From contig JAAZOT010000067.1 of the NCBI GenBank assembly GCA_012797605.1, positions 1-49,058 of the forward strand: 49,058 nucleotides of DNA. The letters run 5' to 3'. Below the pieces are notes generated by a model. The model was not told the origin of the DNA, ran no database searches, and saw nothing but the letters and a program-made list of their open reading frames with translations. Both the position numbers and the translations under genes were made by a program. Shown here piece after piece: positions 7,969 through 16,468 of the stretch (position 1 is the first letter of the stretch; each line of letters starts with the position of its first letter). This stretch comes from Spirochaetales bacterium. GTDB lineage: Bacteria; Spirochaetota; JAAYUW01.

Positions 7969-8973
7969 ATGATTATAAGAACAAAAAAAGAAAAATTTAA
8001 ATTTAAAATACTTGAGGATACAATTAAAAAAAAATGGGTATTCTTTTACTTTTTAATTTTGTTTTCCTTTTTTTTCATAATTTTATCAGCTGAGCAAAGT
8101 AATGTTGAAGTTATTAACTCAAAATATTTATATCGTTTTGATGGGGTGTTGATCCCATCGTATGCCCAAAATGGAAAATTTAATACAATTTTGATACTTG
8201 ATTCAGGGATTGAAAAGATACTTATAGATAAATCTGAACTTGATATAATTGATAATGTTGACTTTAAACTATCTTTTTTTGTTTTGCCTTTGAACAATAA
8301 AAAAAGTAGTATAACAATAGTAATACAAAAAAAAGGTAAATTACTTGAATATCAAATTCCAGTAATAGAAAAAGATCCATACCCTAAATCAGAAATCATA
8401 TTAGATAACTCTAAGAAGGAGATTGTCTCATCTAAGAATACAGAAAAAAGGGAAGAAGAATCTAAGTTTTTTAATAATTTACTTAATACAAAATCAAATT
8501 TAAGATATTTTACTTTACCATTTATAAATCCACTTGAAATTATGATGATAGTTTCCGTTTTTGGTAATAGTAGGGTTTATAAGGATTTGAATATGAACAT
8601 ACTATATACTTCTACTCATTTAGGAGTTGATTTAAAGGCTTCTGAAAACACAAAAGTTTATGCTATATCTACTGCAAGAGTCGCTTTCGCAGGATATTCT
8701 ATTACTCGTGGGAATTGCATATACTTGGATCATGGTTATGGTTTATATAGTTCATACTTTCATTTAAATAAACTTAATGTTAAAGAAAGGCAAATAGTGT
8801 TTGCTGGAGATTTGATAGGATATTCGGGTAGCACTGGCATTTCAACTGGGCCTCATCTTCATTTAGGGGCAACTTTTTTAGGAATAAATCTTGATCCAAT
8901 TTCTTTAATAAATGAAATGAATGAAATTGAGGAAAATTATTCTAGAATTAAAATTAATCAAAGTAATAAATAA
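7969..8973 (+). CDS. Membrane-anchored M23 (LytM-type) endopeptidase
   Basis: This is a predicted periplasmic zinc endopeptidase that cuts peptidoglycan cross-links. An uncleaved anchor or signal (about residues 23-42) is followed by a beta-rich N-terminal domain, a charged linker, and the M23 domain (about 175-315). All zinc and catalytic residues are present: His217 and Asp221 in THLGVDL, His265 in SYFHL, and His296/His298 in TGPHLHLG. It should be active, in contrast with the degenerate LytM protein near 1.6-2.3 kb. It is transcribed divergently from ttcA; TTGACA at 7888-7893 with TATTAG about 19 bases downstream may be its promoter. The stop codon lies inside a 20-bp tandem repeat. Confidence 0.92.
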   Translation: MIIRTKKEKFKFKILEDTIKKKWVFFYFLILFSFFFIILSAEQSNVEVINSKYLYRFDGVLIPSYAQNGKFNTILILDSGIEKILIDKSELDIIDNVDFKLSFFVLPLNNKKSSITIVIQKKGKLLEYQIPVIEKDPYPKSEIILDNSKKEIVSSKNTEKREEESKFFNNLLNTKSNLRYFTLPFINPLEIMMIVSVFGNSRVYKDLNMNILYTSTHLGVDLKASENTKVYAISTARVAFAGYSITRGNCIYLDHGYGLYSSYFHLNKLNVKERQIVFAGDLIGYSGSTGISTGPHLHLGATFLGINLDPISLINEMNEIEENYSRIKINQSNK

Positions 8974-9004
8974 AAATTAAAACATAATAAATAAAAATTA
9001 AAAC
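8964..9004. repeat. 20-bp tandem repeat spanning the M23 peptidase stop codon
   Basis: The 20-base string taataaataaaaattaaaac occurs at 8964-8983 and is repeated exactly at 8985-9004 (21-base period). The first copy includes the last codons and TAA of the peptidase gene. Confidence 0.85.
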
Positions 9005-9127
9005 TATAACAAAAAAGAACAAATTAAGAATCATTGTAAAGTTAGGTGAAATAAGCGATAAGCTTTATAAATATTAAATTTTAAATATTAAATTAACTGC
9101 AAGAATAATAAAATTAAAGGAAACAAA

Positions 9128-10264
9128 ATGATAAAAAAACTTATAGAGTATAGAAGAATCCTTCATAGAATACCAGAAATTGGATTTAATGAAATTAAAA
9201 CTTCTAGTTTTATTAAAAATGAGCTTAAAAGCCTAAAAGTAGAGTATAAGGAGATTGCAGATACTGGAGTCCTAGCCTTTATAAAGGGGAAAACTGATTT
9301 AACAATAGCTTTTAGAGCAGATATAGATGGGTTACAGATAAGTGAGCAGAATAATTTTGATTTTAAAAGTGAGCATCAAGGCTATATGCATGCTTGTGGA
9401 CATGACTTTCATATGGCATTACTACTTGGACTTGCCTTTTTTTATAGTAAAAATATACCTCCTTGTAATTTGCTTTTAATCTTTCAACCAGCTGAAGAAG
9501 GTGGAGGAGGCGCATTAAAAATGCTGGATGAAAAAATTTTAGAACTATTTAAAAAACCAGATCTTATCTTTGGATTACATGTAAATCCAGATTATAATTA
9601 TGATGAGATAGCATTCTTAAAAGGCCCAGCTTGGGCTGGGAGTTGTGAATTCGAGATAGAATTGACATCAAAAGGTGGACACGGTGCTCAACCTCATAAT
9701 TCAACTGATTTATTGTTCGTTTTTTCTGAGTTTTATACTTCAATGCAGGCAATGCTTTCTAGAAAAAAAGATATTAAGGATATGGCGCTATTAACCATTG
9801 GTAAATTAAAGGGTTTTGATATCCCAAATGTTTTTACAGACAAAGCCATATTGGGCGGAACCTTCAGATTTTTTTCTGAAAGAATTTATAAATTTTTAAG
9901 TAAATCAATATGTAATATATTAGACAGTTTAAAAATTTGCTATGATTTTAATTATTTATACAAAGAAAAATCGGTCTACCTTCCAATAGTAAATGATGAA
10001 AAAATATCAGATAATTTTATAGATCTTATTTCAAAGAAAAAAGATGTAGGCTTTAATCTTTTGTCTTCGCAAATTGTAATGATTTCAGATGATTTTAGTT
10101 ATTTTTTAAGAGAAATTCCAGGTATCTATTTCTTTTTAGGTGTAAAAAATGGTGAAAATCAAAAATTACATACTCCAAATTTTAACCCTGATGAAAAAGC
10201 ATTGAATACTGGTTTTAACCTATATAGATTTATTATAGAAAACATCGAAAATCTTTTACAATAA
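9128..10264 (+). CDS. M20-family metallo-amidohydrolase (N-acyl-amino-acid / N-acetyldiaminopimelate deacetylase type)
   Basis: This dinuclear metal hydrolase of the M20D group removes acyl groups from amino acids or related amides. Signatures in order are RRILHRIPEIGFNE, RADIDGLQISE, MHACGHDFHMA, FQPAEEGGGGA and FGLHVNPDYN, which supply the metal ligands and the catalytic Glu, and then a dimerisation/lid domain with GGHGAQPH. The 378-residue length is normal. An AAGGAAA site lies before the ATG. The substrate cannot be fixed from sequence; N-acetyldiaminopimelate (lysine or cell-wall precursor synthesis), hippurate-like amides and other N-acyl amino acids are all possible. No lysine-pathway gene is adjacent. 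It stands alone between two envelope-type genes. Confidence 0.9.
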   Translation: MIKKLIEYRRILHRIPEIGFNEIKTSSFIKNELKSLKVEYKEIADTGVLAFIKGKTDLTIAFRADIDGLQISEQNNFDFKSEHQGYMHACGHDFHMALLLGLAFFYSKNIPPCNLLLIFQPAEEGGGGALKMLDEKILELFKKPDLIFGLHVNPDYNYDEIAFLKGPAWAGSCEFEIELTSKGGHGAQPHNSTDLLFVFSEFYTSMQAMLSRKKDIKDMALLTIGKLKGFDIPNVFTDKAILGGTFRFFSERIYKFLSKSICNILDSLKICYDFNYLYKEKSVYLPIVNDEKISDNFIDLISKKKDVGFNLLSSQIVMISDDFSYFLREIPGIYFFLGVKNGENQKLHTPNFNPDEKALNTGFNLYRFIIENIENLLQ

Positions 10265-10341
10265 ATTATTAATATACAACTTTCGATAATATAAATAATA
10301 AAGAAATTCTTTAATTTTTATTTTCTTTTTTGATCGAAACT

Positions 10342-11637
10342 ATGAAGAAAAAATTAATTTTCCTTTCTTTTTTTATTTTAATCATTTTTTTTATTTTAAC
10401 TTTTTTATTGTCTATATCTAATCCTTTTTTATTAAAGGCACAACAGATAAATCCCCCAAAGTTATTGAAAATTATTGTTACAAATGGTTGTGGGGATCCT
10501 ATACATCAGGCTGCTATTTCTATTGATTTTAAGCCAATCGGTTTGACTAACTTTAATGGAGAATTTTGTTTTGAAAATAATGGAGGGACTTTAGCTATTT
10601 CAAAACCTGGTTATACTATTAAATTGATGGAACTTCCAATTTATTGGCAAGGTGATATTAAAATAACTTTATTTAAAAGCGAAGAATACCAAATTGATAG
10701 TAAAGTAAACAATTATAAGAGAAAAATATATCTTAATGGTGCTCCTCTAATCAATCAAAAGGTTTTAATAGTTAACAATGATTCGTACTATTCATTTACA
10801 AATACAGATTCTGAGGGGTTTTTGAATATATTTTTTGAAAAAAAATCAAAAAACTATCTTTTTTATATTCAAGAAAAACAGAATAGTATTTATTTATTTT
10901 TTTCAAAACTTAAGGAAGAGGATAATGATTCTATTTTGGTTTTGGATTATAATGTTGTAAAAACATACCATATTGATATCAAAAACAAGATTATTGCTGA
11001 TGAAATAATTTTAAAAAGCAAAAACCAATTTTTAAAAATTCCTATATATCTTAAAACAAAAGTATTATCTCCCTATAAGATATATGTCGGAAGTAATGAA
11101 TATGAGTTTTTTGAAAATTATGAAATATTTTTACATTTTTATTTAAATATTACTGATCTTGCTAAAATTACAAATGTTAGTATTAACAATTTTATCGGAA
11201 ATAATGTCTCATTAAAAGATACTCTTTTATCTTATATGATTAAACTCGATTCTAAAAATGAAATATCAGATTTAGACTTTAAGAATATTTTTGAAAAAAA
11301 GATAAACATTAGTATCAAAAATAGTTTAATAGAAAAAATATTTTTGTTATTGCGGTTCTATTTTGTTAATAATGATTATCTAGAATTTTGGATAGAAGAT
11401 AACGATATGATAAATCTAAGTAAGCTAAAAATTTACGATAATAATTCAAAATTATTATTGCAAGCCTATTTATTTAATAACTTAAAAATACCAAAATTCT
11501 ATTTTGAAAAAAAATTTTCAATAATTGTCGAAATGTATCCAAATGTTTTTTATGATAATCTCATTAATGATACCAATTTATTGAGTAATGATTCTTATTT
11601 TGGATTTGAATTTAAAATTTGGGAAATTAATCATTAA
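10342..11637 (+). CDS. Exported protein with carboxypeptidase-regulatory-like beta domains, function unknown
   Basis: A Sec-type signal peptide occupies about residues 1-34 (KKK start, long hydrophobic core, likely cleavage near KAQ). I use the ATG at 10342; a TTG at 10330 in frame would add four residues in front of the lysine cluster. Two segments look like small Ig/transthyretin-type domains of the carboxypeptidase-regulatory group: one near residues 40-95 (DPIHQAAISI, FNGEFCFENN) and one near 125-180 (GAPLINQKVLIV, DSEGFLNIFF). The rest is rich in Asn, Ile, Lys and Phe with no motif I recognise. There is no lipobox. No ribosome binding site is evident. It runs convergent to the DUF4416 gene. 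A surface or periplasmic structural role is a guess. Confidence 0.7.
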   Translation: MKKKLIFLSFFILIIFFILTFLLSISNPFLLKAQQINPPKLLKIIVTNGCGDPIHQAAISIDFKPIGLTNFNGEFCFENNGGTLAISKPGYTIKLMELPIYWQGDIKITLFKSEEYQIDSKVNNYKRKIYLNGAPLINQKVLIVNNDSYYSFTNTDSEGFLNIFFEKKSKNYLFYIQEKQNSIYLFFSKLKEEDNDSILVLDYNVVKTYHIDIKNKIIADEIILKSKNQFLKIPIYLKTKVLSPYKIYVGSNEYEFFENYEIFLHFYLNITDLAKITNVSINNFIGNNVSLKDTLLSYMIKLDSKNEISDLDFKNIFEKKINISIKNSLIEKIFLLLRFYFVNNDYLEFWIEDNDMINLSKLKIYDNNSKLLLQAYLFNNLKIPKFYFEKKFSIIVEMYPNVFYDNLINDTNLLSNDSYFGFEFKIWEINH

Positions 11638-11692
11638 ATAAGAATTTGAATAAAATTGACACTAAACATAAAAAGTTTCTCTTACAAAATAT

Positions 11693-12229
11693 CTATAATT
11701 CGGATTTTTCTTTGGGCTGTTTGGCTAGAATATTTCTAATGTTATTAAAGTGAATAATATTTTGAGGGTCTTTGTAATCAGGATATGTCCATTCTAATGG
11801 TTTATAGCTATTTTTCTCATAGATCAAAGTGACTTCAGCATAAATTTCTGGTGATATAGCAATACGATGGGAATAGTTTTTTGTTGTAGCTAATACAAGA
11901 TTACTTAAACTGATATAACCAGGGTCGATATTTATTTTTCTTTTTCCCTCTACCTTGAAATAATTTTCTATATCGTTTGTTCTTTTTTTAATTTCAGCTA
12001 GTTTATATGGATATATGAGATCTGAAAATGAAATATAAAGTCTATATATTTCTTCTCCCATTTCTGGTTGATAGTAGGAGGTATATGAAAAAGGAATTTC
12101 ATTAGAAATGTAATCTATTTTTGAAAAATCTTTTTCAAGAATTTTCAGGCAATTTTCATAAATTTCTTTATCTGAATAGAGTATAGCACAGAATAATTTA
12201 ACTTTCTTTTGTTTTTGGTATTCACCCAT
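11693..12229 (-). CDS. DUF4416 family protein
   Basis: This conserved protein of unknown function is common in spirochaetes and some other anaerobes. The family hallmarks visible are VKLFCAILYSD near the start, then FSYTSYYQPEMG, a TNDIEN segment, INIDPGYISLSNLVLATTKN, HRIAISPEIYAEVTLIY and the end WTYPDYKD. The 178-residue length is typical. It begins three bases after the stop of the DRTGG gene with no separate ribosome binding site, so the two are almost certainly translationally coupled. The pairing suggests they work together, but no biochemical role is known to me. Confidence 0.9.
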   Translation of the reverse strand: MGEYQKQKKVKLFCAILYSDKEIYENCLKILEKDFSKIDYISNEIPFSYTSYYQPEMGEEIYRLYISFSDLIYPYKLAEIKKRTNDIENYFKVEGKRKINIDPGYISLSNLVLATTKNYSHRIAISPEIYAEVTLIYEKNSYKPLEWTYPDYKDPQNIIHFNNIRNILAKQPKEKSEL

Positions 12230-12232
12230 AAA

Positions 12233-12583
12233 TCAAAAAAGAGGTTTTAAGTCATGTTTATATAATTCACCGCAAGTTTTATACATCCCAAATTCTGTGG
12301 ATAAAAGTATAATGTTATTTTCTTTTGCTAATCGAATCAATTCATCTGAAGGTTTTTTACCTCTGACAAGCAGAATGGCTTTCAAATCAAGTACTTCGGC
12401 TGTTCGGATTACTTGAGGATTTGCTAGCCCAGTGACTAAAAGAGCAATATCGCCATAGTTTGAACCATGTATAAGTACATCACTCATTAAATCTGATGCG
12501 AAGGTATAATAAACCTCAAACTCATAGTTAGGACAATTATAAACTGTAGCTTGAGTAAGCTCTATAATTTCTTTGATTTTCAT
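12233..12583 (-). CDS. DRTGG-domain protein
   Basis: This is a stand-alone DRTGG-like domain of 116 residues; such domains also occur in phosphotransacetylase and CBS-domain proteins and may bind a nucleotide or other ligand. Features seen are the start MKIKEIIELTQATVY, the core ASDLMSDVLIHG, DIALLVTGLANPQVIRTAEVLDLKAILLVRGKKPSDELI and the end ILLSTEFGMYKTCGELY, matching short DRTGG proteins of anaerobes. I use the ATG at 12583; a TTG at 12589 would add two residues. No ribosome binding site precedes it, and a promoter-like pair lies so close that the message may be leaderless. The DUF4416 gene follows after three bases. Confidence 0.85.
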   Translation of the reverse strand: MKIKEIIELTQATVYNCPNYEFEVYYTFASDLMSDVLIHGSNYGDIALLVTGLANPQVIRTAEVLDLKAILLVRGKKPSDELIRLAKENNIILLSTEFGMYKTCGELYKHDLKPLF

Positions 12584-12589
12584 AATCAA

Positions 12590-12617
12590 ACAATAATAAA
12601 CTAATCATAAAAGTCAA
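12590..12617 (-). promoter_or_regulatory. Candidate promoter of the DRTGG-DUF4416 operon
   Basis: On the minus strand, TTGACT (12617-12612) and TATTGT (12595-12590) are separated by 16 bases. Transcription would start around 12583, at the ATG itself, which agrees with the missing ribosome binding site. Confidence 0.4.
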
Positions 12618-12632
12618 TATCAGTTTAAACTA

Positions 12633-12660
12633 TTGAAAAATAAAAATTATAATTTAAAAT
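12633..12660 (+). promoter_or_regulatory. Candidate promoter of the CheB-like/receiver pair
   Basis: TTGAAA at 12633-12638 and TAAAAT at 12655-12660 are separated by 16 bases and lie about 45 bases before the CheB-like start, back to back with the minus-strand promoter of the DRTGG gene. Confidence 0.45.
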
Positions 12661-12702
12661 CAAATAAGTATGTATAAATAAAAGTTTTATGAGGGATTAA
12701 TT

Positions 12703-13287
12703 ATGAATTATGATTTTATTCTAATTGGCCTTACTTCTGGTGGACCAAAAGCACTTTATTCAATTATAGAAAAATTCGATGAATCCTTTAATCTTCCAAT
12801 AATTATTCTTCAAAATTTACCCGTTGGGTTTGATAAAATTTTTTGTGAAGTCTTTGCAGAAAAGGCAAAATTACCTTTGGAAATTGTTGATAAAGAGACT
12901 ATTTTGGAAAATAAAATCTATTTATCTAAAGCTGGTCTTGTTTTAAGTATAAATGAAAATAAACATATAATAGTAACAAATTATAAGTATCAAGAAAACT
13001 GTATTACTGAATTTATAAAAAATTGTATTAAACAGAAGTTTAAACCAATAATAGTATGTCTTTCAGGTGTATTAACAAAGAACGATCCATTGGATGGATT
13101 AAAAATAGCCAAAGAAAACGATATACCAATTGTAGTACAAAAAGTTGATGATGATCCAAATCTTATTTTGCGAAATGAAACAAGTCTACCAGAAGCAATA
13201 ATAAAAAAGAATTATTATACTTCAATTTCTAAGCTCAATGATATTCCCCAGACTATACTTAATATTATAGAAAAAAATGAAAAATAA
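12703..13287 (+). CDS. Stand-alone CheB methylesterase-like domain, catalytic residues lost
   Basis: The 194-residue protein has the fold pattern of a CheB methylesterase domain without an attached receiver. Known CheB enzymes use a Ser-His-Asp triad in GASTGGP, QHMP and a GMGxDG loop. Here the first motif is GLTSGGPKAL, putting Thr11 at the catalytic Ser position (Ser12 is one residue later). The second is LQNLPVGFD, with Asn38 in place of His. The third loop SGVLTKNDPLDGL keeps Asp131. The C-terminal part (IPIVVQ to LPEAIIKKN) follows the family. It is therefore probably not an active methylesterase and may be a binding or regulatory protein. GAGGG precedes the ATG. A receiver-only gene follows after 25 bases, so the two parts of a normal CheB are present as separate genes in reversed order. 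Confidence 0.82.
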   Translation: MNYDFILIGLTSGGPKALYSIIEKFDESFNLPIIILQNLPVGFDKIFCEVFAEKAKLPLEIVDKETILENKIYLSKAGLVLSINENKHIIVTNYKYQENCITEFIKNCIKQKFKPIIVCLSGVLTKNDPLDGLKIAKENDIPIVVQKVDDDPNLILRNETSLPEAIIKKNYYTSISKLNDIPQTILNIIEKNEK

Positions 13288-13312
13288 AATAAATAATTAA
13301 AGGAGAATTAAA

Positions 13313-13681
13313 TTGAAATCAAAGCAAAATATTTTAATAGTAGATGATAATACACAGTTAAATGAAATGTTAAAAACTATTCTTGAATCAGAAAATTTTA
13401 AGATAAAACAAGCATACAATGGAAAGGAAGCGTTTAAGATAGCAATATCTGAAGATATTGACCTTATTATTATGGATTTAATGATGCCTCAAATGAATGG
13501 GGAATCATCCATCAAGGCTATCTATCATGCTAGTCCCAAAATTAAATTTATTGTTATTTCTGGAAATATGGGATGTATATCAAAAGAAAAATTATCTGGT
13601 TATAATGTCGTTGCGTTTTTTGATAAACCATTCCATATTCCAGAAATTATTGAAATTATTAAAGAAGCATTAACTTCTTAG
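13313..13681 (+). CDS. Receiver-only response regulator
   Basis: This is a single CheY-like receiver domain of 122 residues. The acidic pocket is IVDD (Asp11, Asp12), the phospho-acceptor is Asp55 in IIMDLMMPQMNG, the switch Ser is in VISGN, and Lys is in DKPF. The start is TTG at 13313: AGGAGA at 13301-13306 is correctly spaced and no ATG fits. It follows the pseudo-CheB gene by 25 bases and is likely co-transcribed. No histidine kinase is nearby. Its last four bases overlap the convergent thioredoxin stop codon. It may control the CheB-like partner by phosphorylation, as the CheB receiver does in cis; that is inference. Confidence 0.93.
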   Translation: MKSKQNILIVDDNTQLNEMLKTILESENFKIKQAYNGKEAFKIAISEDIDLIIMDLMMPQMNGESSIKAIYHASPKIKFIVISGNMGCISKEKLSGYNVVAFFDKPFHIPEIIEIIKEALTS

Positions 13682-14004
13682 AATGCTACTGAATCAATAA
13701 ATTTTTTAAGCATGGGTTTAGGAAGTGCTCCTATTTGTCTTTTTATTTCTTTTCCATTTTTAAAAATTGCCAATGTAGGTATTGAAGCTATTTGATATTT
13801 CCTTGCAATATCTTGAGATTCATCTGTATTAACTTTACATACTTTAAGTTTCCCTTCATATTCCTTTGCAATTTCTTCTACAATAGGTGCAACCATTTTA
13901 CAAGGTCCACACCATGGAGCCCAAAAGTCGACTAATACTGGCAAATTAGATTTTAATACTTCATTTTCAAAATTAGATTCATCAACTTCAAAATAAGAAC
14001 CCAT
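13678..14004 (-). CDS. trxA: Thioredoxin
   Basis: This is a general protein disulfide reductase and an electron donor for ribonucleotide reductase. The active site FWAPWCGPCK (Cys32, Cys35) and the cis-proline loop SIPTLAIFKNG are intact. I start at the ATG at 14004 because GGAGGG sits just upstream, and this gives 108 residues, the classical thioredoxin length; the longer in-frame TTG start would lie inside the ribosome binding site. A good promoter lies upstream (14046-14074). The stop overlaps the convergent receiver gene by four bases. The nrdJ product, with its C-terminal CxxC pair, is a plausible client. Confidence 0.97.
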   Translation of the reverse strand: MGSYFEVDESNFENEVLKSNLPVLVDFWAPWCGPCKMVAPIVEEIAKEYEGKLKVCKVNTDESQDIARKYQIASIPTLAIFKNGKEIKRQIGALPKPMLKKFIDSVAF

Positions 14005-14045
14005 TGATCCCTCCAAATAATTGTTAATTTAATTTTTGTATAAAC

Positions 14046-14074
14046 AATATAAAAAATTAAAAATAAAAGGTCAA
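14046..14074 (-). promoter_or_regulatory. Promoter of thioredoxin gene
   Basis: On the minus strand, TTGACC (14074-14069) and TATATT (14051-14046) are separated by 17 bases. The predicted start of transcription is about 35 bases before the thioredoxin ATG. This is one of the best sigma-70-type promoters in the window. Confidence 0.6.
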
Positions 14075-14172
14075 ATTTAAAAGTTTAGTTTAATAAATTG
14101 ACAGAAATTACTTTGTTTAACCATTATTATCAAATCTTTTTTATCTAATCAATCTATAAATCAAAAATTAGA

Positions 14173-16176
14173 TCATTTTGTAAGTTGCTCTACAAGTTTT
14201 AAAAGTTCCGTCTTCTTCTTTTCATCGGCAAAACCAAGATATATATCTATTAATTTTAAAGCTTCATCTTTTTTACCAAGTTTTATCAATGAATATATTG
14301 CCACATCATATGCGTCGCCATATTTTTTATCGAGGTTTATAGCCTTCATTGAATAATTGTAAGCTTGTTCAAAAAGCTCATAGTTAAAACAAGCTAAACC
14401 AGCCTTCATATAGAACCTTTTTTTTGATTCTTTGACTTCTGTTTTCGTTTCTACAGAGATTTTGATCCTAGCATCACCTGTTTCTATTATTTTTAAAAGG
14501 TTTTCTTGATTTACTAGTTTTTTCTCAGTGTCAGCGATAATACAATCTAAGATTCCTTCATAAGTCTCTAGATAAATAGAAGAATATTTAACTGCAAGAT
14601 TATAGTATTGAAATGCTTTTGATTTATCTTCATTAATAATCATATTCCCAATGATTGTATAGATATTAGCAAAATTATCACTTCTTTTTTCAACATCAGT
14701 GATATTTTTATTCTCATTTAATGCACTATTGAAATAGGTTAGAGATTTATTAAGATCTCTTTTGCTTTTTGCTTTGTAATATGCAAATCCAAGATTATAA
14801 TATGTGCTATAAGATTTTTCTCCCATAGAAAGAGCTTTTTCATAATATGTTATAGAATTATCATAATCTTTCAGGCTAAAATATGAAAACCCTAATTCAG
14901 TATAAGCTGGTAAATATTTAGGTTCAAGTTCGTTTACTTTCATGAACATATTAATTGCTTTAATATACTCACCCTGGTTTTTTAAAAACAATCCATAATT
15001 AAAATAAGTTTTATACAAATATGAGTTGTCGAAAGCATTTTTACTTGAAATTGCTATATTGAAAAATTTATCTGCTGAAGTCTTATCTCCAATTTTATCA
15101 TAAGCCAATGCAGCCCACATTCCTTCTTCAACATAAATAGGTTGAGTTTTTATCGAATTATTAATTACCGAGATGACTTGATTGTACATTTTTTTCATGT
15201 AATAAGATTTAGCAAGCATTATATTTAATTCTTTATTTGTACTGTCTTTGGTGTAAGCTTTTGATAAATAGTCAATCGATTTATCCCAATCTTCTTTACT
15301 AAAATAGTATTTCCCAAGATATTGATTTGCTAAAAAGTTATTTGGATCCCTTTCAAGAATACTTTCTGCTGTTTTTCTAGCATTTTCTAAATCTTCAAGA
15401 GCAACTAAGGAGATTAGTAAGCCTTCTAATGCCTCAATTTTCTTAGGATTTATTGACAGAGCTTTTTGAAACATCTCTTTAGCCTTATCGAATAACTTTG
15501 ATTTATAGTAAATTTGACCGAGTAAAATGTATGAATCTATGGCATCTTTATTTAGTTCTGTCGCTTTTTCTGCGTTTTTTTGAATCTTTGAATAGATTTC
15601 AGAGGAACCATCATCTATTGCAAAATATGAATAGGCAAGATTCTGATAAACCTTATAATCATCATTTTTAACTTTCATTGCCTCATTAAAGTATTCTATT
15701 GCCTTTAAGTAATTGCCGTTTTTGTACTCAGTTTCACCTTTTTTTAGAAGTTCATTGTAAGTCTGGGTCTTAGAATCAATATTAGAGTTTTCTTTATTTT
15801 GTTCTTCTTTATTAGGAAGCTCTTTTGGTTTAGTATCTTCTTTTTGAACTATAACTATTTGTTTTTCTATAACTGGTTTTAATTCAATTTTATTTTTATC
15901 TATATTATCTGAACCTGATTTATTTTCATTTTGAAGTTTTTCTTTTATTACTAGATCAAGTAAATCTTGCGCCTCTTTATTTTCTGGATTTTTAAGTAAA
16001 ATCACTTCTAAAATCCTTTGAGCAGATTCATAATCTTGTTTTGAAATATAAGTCTTAGCTAATTTCAATCGGTTTTCATCTCTATTGTATGAATTTCTTA
16101 GAATAAAAAAAGTAGATAAAGCAACAATAAAGATTAAACCTATACCAGCATAAATAATGATCTTTTTATCTTTCAT
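14173..16176 (-). CDS. Membrane-anchored tetratricopeptide repeat protein, 667 residues
   Basis: This is a large TPR scaffold with one N-terminal membrane segment (about residues 5-26). One TPR-like hairpin (about 38-70) is followed by a charged, disordered linker (75-130, rich in Lys, Glu and Asn), then a long array of TPR units to the C-terminus. Clear units include GETEYKNGNYLKAIEYFNEA, AKEMFQKALSINPKKIEALEG, SFDKSIDYL-type repeats and ELGFSYFSLKDYDNSITYYE. The orientation of the charged residues suggests that the repeats face the periplasm, but this is not certain. TAGGAGG precedes the ATG. It is one of three adjacent TPR genes (14.2-18.9 kb). Its partners are unknown; TPR proteins of this kind often organise envelope complexes. 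Confidence 0.88.
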   Translation of the reverse strand: MKDKKIIIYAGIGLIFIVALSTFFILRNSYNRDENRLKLAKTYISKQDYESAQRILEVILLKNPENKEAQDLLDLVIKEKLQNENKSGSDNIDKNKIELKPVIEKQIVIVQKEDTKPKELPNKEEQNKENSNIDSKTQTYNELLKKGETEYKNGNYLKAIEYFNEAMKVKNDDYKVYQNLAYSYFAIDDGSSEIYSKIQKNAEKATELNKDAIDSYILLGQIYYKSKLFDKAKEMFQKALSINPKKIEALEGLLISLVALEDLENARKTAESILERDPNNFLANQYLGKYYFSKEDWDKSIDYLSKAYTKDSTNKELNIMLAKSYYMKKMYNQVISVINNSIKTQPIYVEEGMWAALAYDKIGDKTSADKFFNIAISSKNAFDNSYLYKTYFNYGLFLKNQGEYIKAINMFMKVNELEPKYLPAYTELGFSYFSLKDYDNSITYYEKALSMGEKSYSTYYNLGFAYYKAKSKRDLNKSLTYFNSALNENKNITDVEKRSDNFANIYTIIGNMIINEDKSKAFQYYNLAVKYSSIYLETYEGILDCIIADTEKKLVNQENLLKIIETGDARIKISVETKTEVKESKKRFYMKAGLACFNYELFEQAYNYSMKAINLDKKYGDAYDVAIYSLIKLGKKDEALKLIDIYLGFADEKKKTELLKLVEQLTK

Positions 16177-16468
16177 TTTTCCTCCTAATGTATCCTAATA
16201 TATAAGATCTTTTGTAAAATTTTATCTAGTAAATATTTCTCTCACCTATTTTTAAATATTTTCATCTAATTTGATTTTTTATATTGTGTTATACAAAAAT
16301 AAAATTCATTCTATCAATGCAAAATCCTATAAATTGCTTAATATCTGTCTAAACTAGCACTAACTTAATATATATCTTAATATTTAAATTAATTATTAAC
16401 TTAATAGATAACTTAAAGTTTACTAATATACTACCATTATATATAACCTAATCATTAATTTGGTATTC
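16177..16468. other. AT-rich intergenic region between two minus-strand TPR genes
   Basis: These 292 bases hold no gene that I can see. On the minus strand, TAGACA (16351-16346) and TAGGAT (16329-16324), 16 bases apart, may be the promoter of the 667-residue TPR gene, leaving an untranslated leader of about 140 bases. Several acttaat/taactta strings cluster at 16365-16420, but I see no precise repeat unit. Confidence 0.3.
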
